Below are positions 54,007-63,302 of a stretch of DNA of 64,000 nt, in pieces (within the stretch, counting starts at the first letter, position 1; each line of letters begins with the position of its first letter). The stretch is taken from positions 186,001 to 250,000 of the forward strand of contig NZ_LT607803.1 in the NCBI RefSeq assembly GCF_900090195.1, written 5' to 3'. Source of the DNA: Variovorax sp. HW608. Lineage in GTDB: Bacteria; Pseudomonadota; Gammaproteobacteria; Burkholderiales; Burkholderiaceae_C. Both the position numbers and the translations under genes were made by a program. The notes beneath the pieces were generated by a model that worked only from the letters and a program-made list of their open reading frames with translations, was not told where the DNA came from and did not search any database.

Positions 54007-54087
54007 CGATAGGGCCGCTGTCCACCCGGACCCGAGCATCGGATCTCGGGACCCTGCGTACTGCTCCAAAGGCCCGGGCGCCAGCTA

Positions 54088-55201
54088 TTGATCCGGCAGT
54101 AATGATCTTGAAGTTTCGGGATGCGCCATCATGTATGGATGATGGAAGCAACCGACATGAGATCGTTGTCGCGCGAAGCGCGACACGAAAGGCGCGTGCA
54201 AGTGATTCGACTGCGCAAGGCGGGTCGCACGTATGACGAGATCGCCGCGCAAACGGGCCTCAGCCGCACGGGCGTGTTCGACATCTGCAAGCGCCACGAG
54301 GCCGCCGGTGCCAAGGCGCTGCGGGATGCCCCCGGTGGCCGCAAGCTCGGCGAAGGGCGACGCCTGGACGCGGCCCAGGAGGCGGCGGTGCGCAAGCTGA
54401 TCTCCGACAAGACGCCCGATCAACTGAAGATGTCGTACGCACTGTGGACGCGCGCGGCGGTGGGCGAACTCATCGAGCAGCGCTTTGGCGTTCGGCTGCC
54501 GGTGCGCACGATGGGGCTGTACCTGGCGCGCTGGGGCTTCACGCCTCAGAAGCCAATGAAGAAGGCCTACGAACAGTCGCCTGCGGCGGTGAAGAAGTGG
54601 CTCGAGGAGGAATACCCGGTGATCGCCGCGTGCGCCAAGGTCGAGGGCGCCGAGATCCATTGGGGCGACGAGACGGGGCTTCGCAGCGACGACGTGCGCG
54701 GGCGCAGCTACGCGCCCAAGGGCGAGACGCCGGTCGTGCGGGTGAACAGCAAGCGCCATGGCCTGTCGGTCATCTCCACGGTCACCAACAAGGGGCAGAT
54801 GCGCTGGAAGGCCTTCGACGGCGCGCTCAACTCCGACATCCTGATCGACTTCCTGCGCCGGCTCATCAAGGACGCGGCTCGCAAGGTCTATCTGATCCTG
54901 GACAACCTGCGGGTGCACCACAGCAAGCCCGTGAAGGCCTGGCTGGCCGAGCACAAGCACGAGATCGAGGTGTTCTATCTTCCCAGCTACAGCCCGGAGC
55001 TCAACCCCAACGAGATGGCCAACGCCGATCTGAAGCAGGCCGTCACCAAGCTCGCACCGGCGCGCACGAAGTTGCAGTTGGTCAAGGCCACGGCCAAGCA
55101 CCTGCGTAGCGTGCAGCGCAAACCTGAGCGCATCAAGAGCTACTTCGAACACGAGCCGGTTCGCTATGCCGCCTGATTCAAGATCGTTGATGCCGGCTCA
55201 A
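54088..55201 (+). mobile_element. IS630-family insertion sequence, element 1
   Basis: Flanking TA dinucleotides (54086-54087, 55202-55203) and imperfect inverted ends beginning TTGATCCGGCAG (left) and TTGAGCCGGCAT (right, minus strand) mark the element. TA duplication is the IS630/Tc1-mariner habit. Confidence 0.8.
54157..55176 (+). CDS. IS630-family transposase (element 1)
   Basis: About 339 residues. The N-terminal HTH reads YDEIAAQTGLSRTGVFDICK. The DDE catalytic domain has WGDETGLRSDD, LILDNLRVHHSK and the SPELNPNE glutamate motif. Earlier in-frame ATGs at 54121 and 54142 are possible starts. The gene appears complete. Confidence 0.9.
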   Translation: MRSLSREARHERRVQVIRLRKAGRTYDEIAAQTGLSRTGVFDICKRHEAAGAKALRDAPGGRKLGEGRRLDAAQEAAVRKLISDKTPDQLKMSYALWTRAAVGELIEQRFGVRLPVRTMGLYLARWGFTPQKPMKKAYEQSPAAVKKWLEEEYPVIAACAKVEGAEIHWGDETGLRSDDVRGRSYAPKGETPVVRVNSKRHGLSVISTVTNKGQMRWKAFDGALNSDILIDFLRRLIKDAARKVYLILDNLRVHHSKPVKAWLAEHKHEIEVFYLPSYSPELNPNEMANADLKQAVTKLAPARTKLQLVKATAKHLRSVQRKPERIKSYFEHEPVRYAA

Positions 55202-55313
55202 TAATGCCTGTCAAGGTTTGTTAAGGCGGGCCTTGCTCCTCCAGGCAGTCCCGGAAGACGAGGGCGCCGGCGATTCGTGACAGGCTGGGTGCCTGCCATT
55301 AAACTGACGATTG

Positions 55314-56399
55314 CTAGTGTCGTGAGTTAGAAGTTCGCAAACAAAATCTCTCGACACTTGCGAGGATGTTGTCGGCGGTCTTGGACCAGACGAACGGCTT
55401 GGGGTCGTCATTGTTGTGCTTGATGTAGTGCCTGATCGCCTGTTCGAGTTGTCGTGTGGAGCGATGAGTGCCGCGGCGGATGTACTTTTGCGTCAGGGTG
55501 GCAAACCAGCGTTCGACCTGGTTCAGCCAAGACGCAGAGGTCGGCGTGAAGTGCACGTGAAAGCGCGGATGCCGGGCAAGCCAGTTCCTGATTGCAGGAG
55601 TCTTGTGTGTTCCGTAGTTGTCCATCACGAGGTGGATGTCCAGCACTTGCGGCACGTTGGCCTCGATGGTGCGCAGGAACTGCAGGAATTCGGTGCTTCG
55701 ATGGCGGCGATGCAAGTCCCCGATGACCGAGCCGGTGGCAATGTCCAACGCCGCAAACAGCGTGGTGGTGCCATGGCGCTCGTAGTCGTGGGTACGCCGC
55801 TCGGGGATGCCTGGCGCCAGCGGCAGCAAGGGTTGCGTGCGATCGAGTGCCTGAATTTGGCTCTTCTCGTCCACGCACAGCACCATCGCCTTGAGCGGCG
55901 GATCAAGGTAAAGCCCGACGATGTCGCGCACCTTCTCGACGAACAGTGGATCGTTGGAGAGCTTGAAGGTCTCCTGGCGATGAGGTTGAAGTCCGAAGGC
56001 ACGCCAGATGCGAGACACGGCCGTTTGGGACATCCCGGTTTCGCGCGCCATGGTGCGGGTGCTCCAATGCGTCGCCGCGACGGGGGTGCTCTCCAGCGTC
56101 TTGGCGATCACGGCGTCGACGCGCGCGTCGTCGATCGTTCGCGGTGCGCCAGGCCGAGGGGCGTCCAGCAGCCCGTCCAGCCGATGCTCGACGAATCGGG
56201 CACGCCACTTCGAAACCGTCTGCTGCGTCACGCGCTGGCGGCCTGCAACCACCTTGTTGTCCACTCCTTCGGCGCAGGCCAGAACAATGCGAGCGCGCAA
56301 CGCCAGCGCCTGTGCGGTCTTACGCCGCAGCGTCAGCGCCGTGAGTTGCTCGCGTTCGGCTTCGCTCAGCACCAGTTCTGCCTTGGGTCTTCCTCGCAT
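55314..56399 (-). CDS. IS630-family transposase (element 2)
   Basis: The 361-residue protein has a helix-turn-helix N-terminus ([19 protein letters not shown]), then [26 protein letters not shown] and [10 protein letters not shown] for the DDE triad. The last sense codons lie at the element tip. The stop codon TAG is made from the duplicated TA plus one flanking base, outside the IS proper. Confidence 0.92.
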   Translation of the reverse strand: MRGRPKAELVLSEAEREQLTALTLRRKTAQALALRARIVLACAEGVDNKVVAGRQRVTQQTVSKWRARFVEHRLDGLLDAPRPGAPRTIDDARVDAVIAKTLESTPVAATHWSTRTMARETGMSQTAVSRIWRAFGLQPHRQETFKLSNDPLFVEKVRDIVGLYLDPPLKAMVLCVDEKSQIQALDRTQPLLPLAPGIPERRTHDYERHGTTTLFAALDIATGSVIGDLHRRHRSTEFLQFLRTIEANVPQVLDIHLVMDNYGTHKTPAIRNWLARHPRFHVHFTPTSASWLNQVERWFATLTQKYIRRGTHRSTRQLEQAIRHYIKHNNDDPKPFVWSKTADNILASVERFCLRTSNSRH

Positions 56400-56479
56400 G
56401 GTCGCCTCGTCGTGTGTACACGGTACACGATCGATTCGACGCCATCAGATTAGTTCAATGAACTTCTAACTCACGACAC
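55317..56479 (-). mobile_element. IS630-family insertion sequence, element 2
   Basis: Perfect 19-nt inverted ends GTGTCGTGAGTTAGAAGTT (55317-55335) and its complement (56461-56479) are flanked by TA on both sides (55315-55316, 56480-56481). Confidence 0.88.
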
Positions 56480-56561
56480 TAGGCCAGCGCCGGCCCGGGG
56501 CCGGACAGCGCGAGCCCGCGCGCTCCAACTCGAGGCAATAGCGAATGACGAGGAGAGAAAT

Positions 56562-57299
56562 ATGGACCTGCCCACGCTCGGCGTGGCGCCACATGTTCTC
56601 GTGGTCGACGACGATCCGTCGATACGCCAGATGCTGGTCGACTTCCTCGGCGACTATGACTACAAGGTCAGTGCGGTCGCCTCCAGCGCGGAAATGACGG
56701 AAGTCCTGACAGGTAGCGTGATCGACTTGCTGGTCCTCGACGTCCGCCTGCCCGACGAAGACGGCATCCAGATTGCACGCCGGCTGCGCGAGCAGTCCGA
56801 CTTGGCCATCATCGTGATCACCGGAAGGCGCGATGAAGCCGACCGCGTGATGGCGCTCGAACTCGGCGCCGACGACTACCTGACGAAGCCCTTCTCGCCG
56901 CGCGAGCTACTGGCCCGCGTTCGCGCGCTCCTGCGTCGCTCGAAGATGCAATCGGTGGCGGCCAAGCGCGAGGCCGGCATCCGCGCCTACCGCTTCGCCG
57001 GGTGGGAACTCAATATGGGCTTGCGCAGGCTCTCTTCGCCGCAAGGGAAAGTCATCAGCCTGTCCAACGGCGAGTACAACCTGCTCACAGCCTTTCTGGG
57101 AGCGCCGCAACGAGTGCTAACGCGCGCCCAGCTACTCGAGCTCTCCCGCTTGCATGACGACGAAGTCTATGACCGATCGATCGACGTGCAGATCGGTCGT
57201 CTGCGCCGGAAACTGGAGACGGAGGGCCAGCCTCCCTTGATCCGCACCGATCGCGGCGCGGGCTACACCTTCATTCCGAAGGTCGAGATCTTGCGTTAG
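56562..57299 (+). CDS. OmpR/PhoB-family response regulator
   Basis: The 245-residue protein has a receiver domain (about 10-125) with VVDDDPS acids, the phospho-acceptor in LLVLDVRLPDEDG and the KPF lysine. A winged-helix effector (about 145-240) has DRSIDVQIGRLRRKLE and RTDRGAGYTF. No cognate kinase is adjacent on the same strand. The sensor kinases at 61-64 kb are possible partners. Confidence 0.9.
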   Translation: MDLPTLGVAPHVLVVDDDPSIRQMLVDFLGDYDYKVSAVASSAEMTEVLTGSVIDLLVLDVRLPDEDGIQIARRLREQSDLAIIVITGRRDEADRVMALELGADDYLTKPFSPRELLARVRALLRRSKMQSVAAKREAGIRAYRFAGWELNMGLRRLSSPQGKVISLSNGEYNLLTAFLGAPQRVLTRAQLLELSRLHDDEVYDRSIDVQIGRLRRKLETEGQPPLIRTDRGAGYTFIPKVEILR

Positions 57300-57468
57300 A
57301 GGCAGCGCTCGGCATCGGAGCCAGTACGGTGCTTCCCAAGCCGTTTACCCTCAAGGCGCGCTTGTCGGCGATGGCCGCGTCGTTCGAAGAGCGAGTGAGG
57401 CAAAACGTCGTGCTGCGCTACGTATTGGCACCCGGCTGCGTCCTGATCGGGGTGCTGACGATGAGCGC

Positions 57469-57711
57469 ATGCCGGAAATGTCAGGCTCGGCGCTGATCCG
57501 CGAAGTGCGTGGGATGCGCAGCTCCATGCCCGTCGTGCTGATGATCGGATATCTGGGACCAACGGCGGGAAGAGCGCGTGAAATCGGTCTGTCCGACACG
57601 CCGGTCGTGGCGCCGGACGCCGCCTCGGCGAACGAAGTCGACGAAGTCCTGCAGAAGCCGCTTTCGGCGCGTGACCTCGCCATGAGCCTGTCCAGGGTGT
57701 TTCGACTCTAG
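57469..57711 (+). pseudogene. Degenerate response-regulator receiver fragment
   Basis: MPEMSGSALIREVRGMRSSM then PVVLMIGYLG and LQKPLSARDLAMSL match the second half of the receiver at 63303 (MPQMSGGALIGEVRGIRNAI in parts), including the KP lysine, but the phospho-acceptor half is missing. The upstream 57300-57468 contains other scrambled receiver-like pieces (LPKPFTLKA in another frame). The region 57712-58006 holds no recognisable gene. Confidence 0.6.
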
Positions 57712-58006
57712 TGTGAAGTCGAGAGCTTCGTATTCGAGTGACGGCATTGGAATGCGCCGATGACGCCATGTTGTATGTCAACGGACACAAAGCTAACGAA
57801 CCGCCGACGGCATCCATTCGTCGCAATGCGGCCGCATGTCAACCGAGAAACGCGATCGCAATCCAGACATCATGCGGCGACGTGCAGTGCAGACACTGAA
57901 CTCTCATCGTGCTGCTGGAGCAGAACATGGAAGTCATCACAAGTGTCCGTGACGATCGCGACCTCTTGAGCGAGCGAGCCGTCGTGAGCCCCGGGGAGAA
58001 TCGGAT

Positions 58007-59011
58007 ATGACATTCGCGAATGTCCTGTCCCCTGTCCCAACGCCGCTCACACCGCGCGTCGATCCCCTGGCCTCCAGCTTCGCCGCGAGCTATGCGGGCG
58101 TTGTTGCCTTCATCGCAGTGGTCACGGAAGGCAGCTTCTCCCGGGCCGCCGACCGCCTGGGCATCGGCCGCTCGGCGGTGAGCCGCAGCGTCCAGAAGCT
58201 CGAAGACCAGCTGAACGTCCGACTTTTCCTTCGGACCACGCGGAGTACGACCCTGACCCGCGAAGGTGACCTCTTCTACGCAAACTGCCACACCGGGGTC
58301 GATCGAATCGTTCAGGCCGTCGAGGAGATGCGAGACCTTCGGGATGGACCACCCCGCGGGCATCTTCGCATCAGTTCGGCAGTCGGCTTCGGCCGCAAGG
58401 TGGTCGCGCCGCTGCTCGGCGAGTTTCGCGCCGCATACGCCGACGTATCGATCGATCTGGTTCTCGACGACAAGCCGACCGATTTCATCTCGGAGCGGGT
58501 CGACATCGCGTTTCGCAACGGACGCATGGAAGACGCTCAGATCATCGCGAAGCAGATCATTCCCATGCAGATGCTGGTCTGCGCCTCGCGCGAATACCGG
58601 GACGCCCACGGGCTGCCCGATACGATGGAAGAGCTGGCCAATCACCAATGCATCAACCTGCGCTACTCGTCGGGTCGCATCTGCGAGTGGGAGTTCAAGG
58701 TGGACGGGCAGGTCCGCAAATTCCTGCCCCAGGCAAAGCTCACTTACAACGATCCCAATCTGGTGTTGCAGGCCGTACTCGACGGCCACGGCATTGCCCA
58801 GATGGCGGGCTACCTGATCTGCGATTCGCTCCGGTCCGGCGCACTCGTTCCTTGCCTGGCGCGGCACGCACCCGATGACCGCGGCCATTACATCTGCTAC
58901 CTGAGCCGTCAGCACATGCCTTCGCGCATGCGCGTCTTCATCGACTTCATGACCACCAGGATCCGGGCATCCGATCTTCAGTGTCTGACGGACTTCGGAG
59001 TACGAACCTGA
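58007..59011 (+). CDS. LysR-family transcriptional regulator
   Basis: The 334-residue protein has an N-terminal extension of about 25 residues, an HTH (about 30-88: VTEGSFSRAADRLGIGRSAV) and a substrate-binding domain with FISERVDIAFRNG and HQCINLRYSSGR. The type is similar to regulators of divergent metabolic genes, but its upstream side holds decayed receiver sequence and its downstream side an IS110 element. The target is unknown. Confidence 0.87.
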   Translation: MTFANVLSPVPTPLTPRVDPLASSFAASYAGVVAFIAVVTEGSFSRAADRLGIGRSAVSRSVQKLEDQLNVRLFLRTTRSTTLTREGDLFYANCHTGVDRIVQAVEEMRDLRDGPPRGHLRISSAVGFGRKVVAPLLGEFRAAYADVSIDLVLDDKPTDFISERVDIAFRNGRMEDAQIIAKQIIPMQMLVCASREYRDAHGLPDTMEELANHQCINLRYSSGRICEWEFKVDGQVRKFLPQAKLTYNDPNLVLQAVLDGHGIAQMAGYLICDSLRSGALVPCLARHAPDDRGHYICYLSRQHMPSRMRVFIDFMTTRIRASDLQCLTDFGVRT

Positions 59012-59127
59012 AAGCCTGAACCATTCCCGTTCCTGACACGTCCACCTTGTCCTTCAACGGCCACACGCGCTAGACATGATGGCCCGTCCTCGGAGGCCGG
59101 GCTGACGGAATTGGGTAGACGGGAAGG

Positions 59128-59229
59128 GTCTGCCTCCTGCAGGAGTACCGTGGGTTGCGCACCGAGGTGCGCCGAGCCACATGCAGAACACCCGAGGGTG
59201 TGGTCTGCAGCTTTGCACAGGAGGCAGAC
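59128..59229 (+). ncRNA. Predicted structured leader of the IS110-family element (three-way junction)
   Basis: GTCTGCCTCCTG (59128-59139) pairs exactly with CAGGAGGCAGAC (59218-59229). Enclosed are two hairpins: 59150-59180 (GTGG/CCAC, GCGCAC/GTGCGC) and 59182-59209 (TGCAG/CTGCA, ACACCC/GGGTGT). The closing stem includes the AGGAGG ribosome-binding site and ends at the ATG. It could be the element's guide (bridge/seek) RNA, which IS110 elements encode in non-coding ends, or a leader that blocks translation of read-through transcripts. Confidence 0.5.
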
Positions 59230-60336
59230 ATGGAAGAAGTTAGCACCGTTTTTGTGGGTCTGGATGCCCATGCTCAGTCCACGGCCATCGCGGTAGCACA
59301 CGTCGGGCGCGAGGCACCACGGTTTGTCGGCACGGTCGGTGCTCGCCTGAGCGAGCTGAGCAAGGCGCTGGGCAAGCTGGGCGAGCCCTCGACGCTGTTG
59401 ATCGTGTACGAGGCCGGGCCCTGTGGCTACGTGCTGGCGCGCGAGCTGCGCGCCAAGGGCTGGCGCTGCGAGGTGGTGGCGCCTTCGCTGATTGCGCGCA
59501 AGCCGGGAGAGCGCATCAAGACCGATCGGCGCGACGCACTGAAGCTGGCCGCGCTGGCGCGTTCGGGCGACTTGACGACGGTGAGCGTGCCCGACGAACG
59601 CGATGAGGCCATCCGGGATCTGTGTCGTGCCCGGGTGGATGCCGTGAGGGCGCGGCTGAAGGCGCGCCAGCAACTCAAGGCGATGCTGCTGCGCCACGGG
59701 CGCCGCTACACGGGCAAGACGTCGTGGACGGCGGCCCACGAACGCTATCTGGCCACACTCGGCTTCGCGCATCCGGCCCAGGATATTGCCTATACCGAAT
59801 ACCGGCTGGCAGTCAGCGAGGCCGATGCGCGCGTGCGGCGCCTGACCGAGGCCCTGGCACAGCAGATCGAGAACTGGCGCATGCTGGCGGTGGTGCGCGC
59901 GCTGATGACCCTGCGCGGTCTGGACTTGGTGGCGGCCACCACGGTGGTGGCCGAGTTGGGCGACATGCGTCGCTTTGCCCATCCGCGCGATCTCATGGGC
60001 TACCTGGGTCTGGTGCCCAGCGAGCGCTCCAGTGGGACGACACGACGCCAGGGCGAGATTACCAAGACCGGCAACGGGCATGCACGCCGTGTGCTCGTGG
60101 AGGCCGCCTGGAACTATCGTTTCCCGGCCCGCATCAGCCGTGTCCTGCAGGTGCGACAACAAGATCAACCCGCAGCGGTGCGCGCGATTGCCTGGCGTGC
60201 GCAACTGCGCCTGTGCCAGCGCTATCGGCGCCTGAGCCTGCGAGGCATGCACCCGAACAAGGTCTGCGTGGCCATCGCCCGCGAGCTCGCTGGCTTCGTC
60301 TGGGATCTGGGCCGCCAGGTCCCTCCGCAGGCGTAA
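59230..60336 (+). CDS. IS110-family transposase (DEDD/RuvC-like with serine domain)
   Basis: The 368-residue protein has an N-terminal DEDD domain with VGLDAHAQSTAIAV and YEAGPCGY, then KTDRRDALKLA. The C-terminal transposase_20 domain carries the serine region LMGYLGLVPSERSSG then RQGEITKTGNGHARRVL. It starts at the ATG directly after the predicted closing stem. It appears intact. Confidence 0.92.
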   Translation: MEEVSTVFVGLDAHAQSTAIAVAHVGREAPRFVGTVGARLSELSKALGKLGEPSTLLIVYEAGPCGYVLARELRAKGWRCEVVAPSLIARKPGERIKTDRRDALKLAALARSGDLTTVSVPDERDEAIRDLCRARVDAVRARLKARQQLKAMLLRHGRRYTGKTSWTAAHERYLATLGFAHPAQDIAYTEYRLAVSEADARVRRLTEALAQQIENWRMLAVVRALMTLRGLDLVAATTVVAELGDMRRFAHPRDLMGYLGLVPSERSSGTTRRQGEITKTGNGHARRVLVEAAWNYRFPARISRVLQVRQQDQPAAVRAIAWRAQLRLCQRYRRLSLRGMHPNKVCVAIARELAGFVWDLGRQVPPQA

Positions 60337-60666
60337 CCCCTGTCACGCAGAAGCACCACTGAACTGAGTGTGTTCACACCGCACCCGCAAACCCGACGAA
60401 TGCACACGATAGGGGAACCCTCGACCGGGCGACTATGTGGGCATCCACCAGGATGATCCCCGTTACTAGAGCGAGGCAGCCCCGCGACGCAGGCATGTAG
60501 TGCGGTACCCAAACCGCGGATATCAGTGTGATTCATCGTCGCTGAAGCTGCACGCGTCGTCTCCAAGGTGCGGTGTGACGCCCTTCAAACTTCACTGTCG
60601 GTCCCTCGCTATCGCGAACACTTCGCGAGGAACCCCCCCTGCGCCGTCTTGACAAGACGGGCCATA
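60337..60666. other. Non-coding stretch after the IS110 transposase
   Basis: There is no gene. It includes GC-rich potential hairpins around 60410-60540 (for example GTGCGGTACCC with AACCGCGG). Some IS110 relatives (IS1111 group) place their guide RNA downstream of the transposase, so part of this could be the element's right end. Confidence 0.4.
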
Positions 60667-61095
60667 TCAGTCGCCATGGCTCATCAACCGGGCGACTGCC
60701 CAAGCCAGTTCGGAAAGCGCAACCGGCTTCCTCAGCACCTCGGCGGCGCCCACACGACGAGCCCCCGTCAACAGGTCGGCACTTACATGGCCACTGACGA
60801 TGAGGGCAGGCAGGTCAGCACGGATGCTGCGAATTTCGCGTATCAACTCCGTTCCCGACAAGCCGGGCATGCGATCGTCCGTGACAACAGCGTCGTAACG
60901 TCCGGGCTCTTGGCGGAACGCCTGCAATGCTGTTGCGCTGGAACCGAATGCCTCCGCCTGATAGCCCAGGTCACCGAGGTTCTCCTGCACCAGTCGAGCG
61001 AGCGCCACCTCATCGTCGACCACAAGCACGCTCTGTCCCGCGCCCTTGGGTAGGTCGCTCCAGTCGATGCTGCACTCCTTCGCTCTACGCGTCAT
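60667..61095 (-). CDS. Stand-alone response-regulator receiver protein
   Basis: The 142-residue single receiver domain has SVLVVDDEVALARLV acids, the phospho-acceptor in VVTDDRMPGLSG and the lysine in VLRKPVALSEL. There is no output domain. It lies 91 bp downstream of the PAS kinase on the same strand, with a leader resembling the kinase's own. It may relay phosphate as a CheY/Spo0F-type intermediate. Confidence 0.88.
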   Translation of the reverse strand: MTRRAKECSIDWSDLPKGAGQSVLVVDDEVALARLVQENLGDLGYQAEAFGSSATALQAFRQEPGRYDAVVTDDRMPGLSGTELIREIRSIRADLPALIVSGHVSADLLTGARRVGAAEVLRKPVALSELAWAVARLMSHGD

Positions 61096-61150
61096 TCAAA
61101 AATTGGATTCGCGCCGAAGTACAGGAATGTGTCCATTCTGTCTCCGCTCT

Positions 61151-61164
61151 GTGTCAATTGACAC
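61151..61164. promoter_or_regulatory. 14-bp perfect palindrome in the leader of the receiver gene
   Basis: GTGTCAATTGACAC. A degenerate counterpart (GCGTCAACCGACAC, 63245-63258) lies at the same place in the kinase leader, 55 nt before that start. It is a candidate regulator site shared by both genes. Confidence 0.45.
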
Positions 61165-61186
61165 GATGGGGCTGCGCACAGGCGGA

Positions 61187-63190
61187 TCAAGGCCGCGCCG
61201 TGAGCGGCAGGTATACGGTGAAGGTGCTGCCCCTACCGGGTGAGCTGGCGACGTCGATGGCGCCACCCACATCCGTCACGATCCCATGCACCAGCGAAAG
61301 GCCCAGACCGGTACCGACACCGACCTCCTTAGTGGTGAAGAATGGGTCGAAGATGAAGTCTAGAGTTTCCCCACCGATGCCAATGCCACTGTCCCGAACC
61401 TCCAGCACGATATAGTCGCCGGCAGCGATCGCGCCGACGGTCATGGCGCGCTCGCCATCCATGCGGCGCAACCGGAGCGATACGCACAACGTTCCGCCGA
61501 GCGGCATGGCCTGGATCGCATTGACGGCGAGATTCGTGACCACCTGGTGAATCTGCGTCGGGTCTGCTTGCATCGCCGTGCTGCCGGTCCGCAACGTGGT
61601 CTTGATGGAAATGCCTCCAGGCAATTTCGCCGCAAGCAAGTCAAGCGCCTCTCGCACCACGCTTTCGACATTCACGGCAATGCGCTCGCCCACACGGGTT
61701 CGGCTGAAAGCAAGGATGCGATCCACCAGCGCTCGTCCGCGCTCACCGGCGACGAGGATGTATTCCAAGTCCTGGTGCAGGCGGCCTTCGCGTGGTAGGT
61801 CGCGGAGCATGCGTTCGCCGTAGCCCAGAATGCCACCGAGAATGTTGTTGAAGTAGTGCGCAATGCCGCCTGCGAGCGTTCCCAGCGCTTCCAAGCGCTG
61901 CGCCTGGAGAAGCCGGGCCTCCGTTCGCCGCAATTCCTCATCGGCATCGTGCTTCTCCGTCACGTCCAGCATGAAGCCGACGATGCGCAGCGGTCGTTTG
62001 TCATTGTCGAACAGCATGCGCCCCTTCGCCTGCAGCCAGCGCACACTGTCGTCCGGATGGACGACGCGATACTCGACGGCCAGTTCGCCGGACCGCGTGG
62101 CGCACTCGATCGCCTCCTCCATTGCCGGCCAGTCGGCGGGATGTACGCTCTGCCTCCATGCATCGAAGGGCGCGTACTCGCTGTCCAGCGCCCGCCCGTG
62201 CATCGAGGCGAGGTCGGGAGTCCACCGGGCCTGCGCTTCACCCGCCCCTGCGGAGTGGAACTCGAAGGCTACGGCGCGCGCCGCCTGCTGCGCGAGGTCG
62301 AGCAACTCCTGGCGTGCACGCAGCGCGGCTTCCGCCTGAACACGCCCGGTGATGTCGGCGGAGGTACCGATGTATTCCTCAGCTTCGCCCCCTATTTCCA
62401 CGACGGGACGCCCCATGCTGAACATATGTCGCGGTGATCCGTCCGGTAGAACAATGCGGTATTCCAACGCGAACGGTTCTCTGGTTCGAAGGGCGTCATC
62501 GAGCACGCGGCGCACCTGCGCGAAGTCGTGCGGGTGGACCGAGTTCAGGAAGCGCTCGACGGTTGGCTCTACGCTGCCGGGCTCGAAGCCGAGCAACCGG
62601 TACTGCTCGTCCGACCACAGGGCACGGCCGCTGGCAAGAACCCATCCCCAACTGCCGGTGTGACTGATTCGCTGTCCGTCAGCCAGGAACGCCTCGCTGC
62701 GCCGCAATCGCTCGTCGGCTTCCTTGCGCTCGAGACGCTGCTGACCTTCGCGCAACGCCCGGCGCACCGAGTTCACGATCCTGGACCGGCATAGCTTGAG
62801 CACGTAGTCCGTGGCGCCGTTCTTGACCGCCTCGATCGCGACCTCCTCGACCAGTACGCTGGCGACGAAAATGAACGGCACATCGGGACAGTGCTCCCGG
62901 GCGATTTCCAATGCCGTCATGCCATCGAAAGGGTGGAGCGGAAAATCGGCCAGGATGAGGTCGAGCCCGCCCTTGGTCAATGCTGCGCAGAAGTCGCGTT
63001 GCGTCTCGACGCGATGGACGTCGAATACCAGTCCTCCGGCCTCCAGCGCGCTCTGGATCATCTCTGCGTCCCTGGGGTCATCCTCGAGGTGGAGAACGCG
63101 CAATGGAGAATCTAAGTACGGCACCTTCCGGCCCGTGGTCTCGGACTGGTCATCGCAGTCGCCGCAGTCTTCCTTCGCTGTGCGCGTCAT
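61187..63190 (-). CDS. Hybrid PAS sensor histidine kinase with N-terminal receiver
   Basis: The 667-residue protein is soluble, with no membrane segments. An N-terminal receiver (about 28-148: VLHLEDDPRDA, acceptor in LILADFP, YVLKLCRSR) is followed by two or three PAS/PAC domains (about 170-420), a HisKA domain with the histidine in AGGIAHYFNN, and HATPase (NAIQAM, DSGIGIG, GTGLGLSLVHGI). It autophosphorylates and could pass phosphate to the adjacent receiver protein. The signal is unknown. Confidence 0.9.
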   Translation of the reverse strand: MTRTAKEDCGDCDDQSETTGRKVPYLDSPLRVLHLEDDPRDAEMIQSALEAGGLVFDVHRVETQRDFCAALTKGGLDLILADFPLHPFDGMTALEIAREHCPDVPFIFVASVLVEEVAIEAVKNGATDYVLKLCRSRIVNSVRRALREGQQRLERKEADERLRRSEAFLADGQRISHTGSWGWVLASGRALWSDEQYRLLGFEPGSVEPTVERFLNSVHPHDFAQVRRVLDDALRTREPFALEYRIVLPDGSPRHMFSMGRPVVEIGGEAEEYIGTSADITGRVQAEAALRARQELLDLAQQAARAVAFEFHSAGAGEAQARWTPDLASMHGRALDSEYAPFDAWRQSVHPADWPAMEEAIECATRSGELAVEYRVVHPDDSVRWLQAKGRMLFDNDKRPLRIVGFMLDVTEKHDADEELRRTEARLLQAQRLEALGTLAGGIAHYFNNILGGILGYGERMLRDLPREGRLHQDLEYILVAGERGRALVDRILAFSRTRVGERIAVNVESVVREALDLLAAKLPGGISIKTTLRTGSTAMQADPTQIHQVVTNLAVNAIQAMPLGGTLCVSLRLRRMDGERAMTVGAIAAGDYIVLEVRDSGIGIGGETLDFIFDPFFTTKEVGVGTGLGLSLVHGIVTDVGGAIDVASSPGRGSTFTVYLPLTARP

Positions 63191-63302
63191 TCATGCATTA
63201 GGTGCGCGCCGAAGCACGGCATTGTGTCTTTCCATCTTGGTTCCGCGTCAACCGACACGATCCCGACGGCCCCTTACCCGGGTGGGATCAGCTCGACTCT
63301 CT

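Larger units (their letters stand above)
59128..60336 (+). mobile_element. IS110-family insertion sequence (ends not fixed)
   Basis: It contains the transposase and the structured leader. True ends probably lie further out, within 59012-59127 and 60337-60560, but IS110 elements lack long terminal repeats and make few or no target duplications, so I could not set them by eye. Confidence 0.65.

Noticed and set aside
57900..57960. LLEQNMEVI-like codons recalling a LivF ATPase end
   Set aside because: Only about ten codons resemble the family and no other ABC motif is nearby. A chance match is likely.
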